From positions 2,483,501 to 2,547,500 of the forward strand of contig NZ_AP023027.1 in NCBI RefSeq assembly GCF_014467075.1: a stretch of DNA of 64,000 nt. The letters are read 5' to 3'. The notes below the pieces were generated by a model. The model did no database searches. It saw only the letters and a program-made list of their open reading frames with translations, and was not told the DNA's origin. The DNA is from Anaerostipes caccae L1-92. GTDB lineage: Bacteria > Bacillota > Clostridia > Lachnospirales > Lachnospiraceae. A program made the translations under genes and the position numbers. Positions 63,061 through 64,000 of the stretch are shown one piece after another. Every line of letters starts with the position of its first letter. The stretch's first letter is position 1.

Positions 63061-64000
63061 TTAAATACAATCAAGGGCTTCTCTTACATTTGCGACGCCC
63101 AAAAGCCGCATGTTTGTCCTGATCTTTAAGCTGTCCACATTTGCCTTGGGAAGGATGCAGGTTTTAAATCCAAGCTTTTCCGCCTCTTTGATCCTCTGGT
63201 CTCCCTGGGATACTCTCCGTACCTCGCCTACCAGCCCGACTTCCCCGAAGATGATCGTATCTTCCGGGAGAGGTATGTTTTTATAGCTGGATGCAATGGC
63301 CAGAATAATCCCCAGGTCAATCGCCGGCTCTCCCAGCCTCATGCCTCCGGCCAGGTTCACATAGGCGTCACAGCCGCCCAGCTGGAGACCGACCCTTTTT
63401 TCCAAAACTGCCATAAGAAGATTGACCCTATTATAGTCAATTCCCACCGCTGTTCTCCTCGGCATCTGAAAACTCGTGGGAGAGATCAGTGCCTGAATCT
63501 CGATAAGAATCGGCCTGGTTCCCTCCAGGGAACATACTACCACAGAACCGGAGGCGTCCACAGGGCGCCCGTTCAGCATCATCTTGGACGGATTCTCCAC
63601 CTCTGTAAGACCATCTGCGCACATCTCAAACACACCGATCTCATTTGTGGAGCCGAAGCGGTTCTTCACTCCCCGCAGAATCCGGTATGCCGCCTCCCTC
63701 TCCCCTTCAAAATATAGGACCGTATCCACCATATGCTCCAGTGTCCTGGGCCCTGCCACGACACCTTCCTTTGTCACATGTCCGACAATGAAGACTGCGA
63801 TATTTTCTTCTTTTGCGATCCTCATCATCTGAGCCGTCACTTCCCGGACCTGGGATACACTTCCCGCTGCCGCGGTCAGTTCTTCACTAAACATCGTCTG
63901 GATGGAGTCTATCACGACAAACTCCGGGCGGACTTTGCGGATTCCCTCGAGGATCTCCTCCAGAATCGTCTCACAGAACAGCAGAAGTTCATCCTCAAAT
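63061..64000 (-). CDS. radA: DNA repair protein RadA (Sms), N-terminus beyond right edge
   Basis: The C-terminal 312 residues of a RecA-like DNA helicase that aids recombination branch migration. The zinc finger and Walker A are outside the window. Visible are VVIDSIQTM (Walker B), the RadA signature KNRFGSTNEIGVF and the Lon-like domain (about the last 150 residues, GRPVDASGSVVVCSLEGTRPILIEIQ, GGMRLGEPAIDLG). A downstream methionine at 63915 is internal; the frame continues to the edge with FEDELLLFCETILEE. About a third of the protein is missing. Confidence 0.94.
   Translation of the reverse strand, partial: FEDELLLFCETILEEILEGIRKVRPEFVVIDSIQTMFSEELTAAAGSVSQVREVTAQMMRIAKEENIAVFIVGHVTKEGVVAGPRTLEHMVDTVLYFEGEREAAYRILRGVKNRFGSTNEIGVFEMCADGLTEVENPSKMMLNGRPVDASGSVVVCSLEGTRPILIEIQALISPTSFQMPRRTAVGIDYNRVNLLMAVLEKRVGLQLGGCDAYVNLAGGMRLGEPAIDLGIILAIASSYKNIPLPEDTIIFGEVGLVGEVRRVSQGDQRIKEAEKLGFKTCILPKANVDSLKIRTNMRLLGVANVREALDCI

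Overview
The window looks like chromosome from an anaerobic Firmicute of the Lachnospiraceae (Clostridium cluster XIVa) type. This is inferred from moderate GC, AGGAGG-like ribosome sites, T-box and CIRCE control, PASTA kinase, Nfn transhydrogenase and PTS-rich gene content; an Anaerostipes-like genome would fit, but the genus cannot be fixed by eye. Nearly all genes are on the minus strand; exceptions are 1620-3650, 15407-16327 and 52237-52878. No rRNA, tRNA, CRISPR array, transposase or integrase gene was found.

Layout. 1-1264: an AT-rich gene leaving the left edge, with an in-frame stop at codon 28 and a cold-shock-like C-terminal domain. 1.4-1.57 kb: a repeat element interrupted by an 80-bp palindrome. 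1.6-3.65 kb: aldose epimerase, HAD hydrolase, prolyl-tRNA editing protein. 3.75-10.9 kb: a complete galactitol operon (PRD regulator, PTS IIA-IIB-IIC, tagatose-bisphosphate aldolase, galactitol-1-P dehydrogenase, tagatose-6-P kinase). 11-15.3 kb: HAD hydrolase and a MacAB-like efflux operon. 15.4-16.6 kb: radical SAM protein and a 59-aa membrane protein. 16.6-25.4 kb: a glucitol-type PTS locus with two near-identical glycerol-1-phosphate-dehydrogenase-like enzymes, an RpiB-like isomerase, an AraL/NagD-like phosphatase, a SorC regulator and a Cof-type phosphatase. This is the best candidate for an undescribed pathway. 25.5-29.1 kb: gatCAB amidotransferase behind a T-box. 29.1-31.3 kb: zinc-ribbon protein, membrane protein, HAD hydrolase, then a second copy of the repeat seen at 1.5 kb. 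31.6-43.1 kb: translation and signalling block (thiN, rsgA, prkC, prpC, rlmN, rsmB, fmt, def, priA, glmM). 43.2-48.3 kb: Fur-like regulator, dGTPase, four-gene phospholipid operon. 48.4-54.5 kb: large RND transporter, superoxide dismutase, guaB. 54.5-57.1 kb: NfnAB with an orphan glucitol-type IIA. 57.3-64 kb: repeat coiled-coil protein, groESL, GrpB-family protein, glnS, radA (cut by the right edge).

How it works together. Both sugar loci import a polyol by PTS and oxidise or cleave the phosphate inside the cell. The galactitol route is textbook: galactitol-1-P to tagatose-6-P to tagatose-1,6-bisphosphate to triose phosphates. The second locus lacks the normal sorbitol-6-P dehydrogenase and instead carries AraM-type dehydrogenases, an isomerase and a phosphatase, so its substrate is open. 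Similar palindromic operators upstream of gutM and upstream of the distal dehydrogenase suggest that one SorC regulator drives both transcription units.

The most unusual non-coding signal is a dispersed repeat found before two unrelated genes. Each copy places a sigma-A-like promoter, with a CGTGC-GCACG palindrome in its 17-bp spacer, 46-49 bp before a start codon. Gene finders that read through it produce false N-terminal extensions (V/M-DVLRTI-K/R-Y).

Naming note: gatA, gatB and gatC occur twice with different meanings (galactitol PTS at 6.7-8.8 kb; tRNA amidotransferase at 25.5-28.8 kb).
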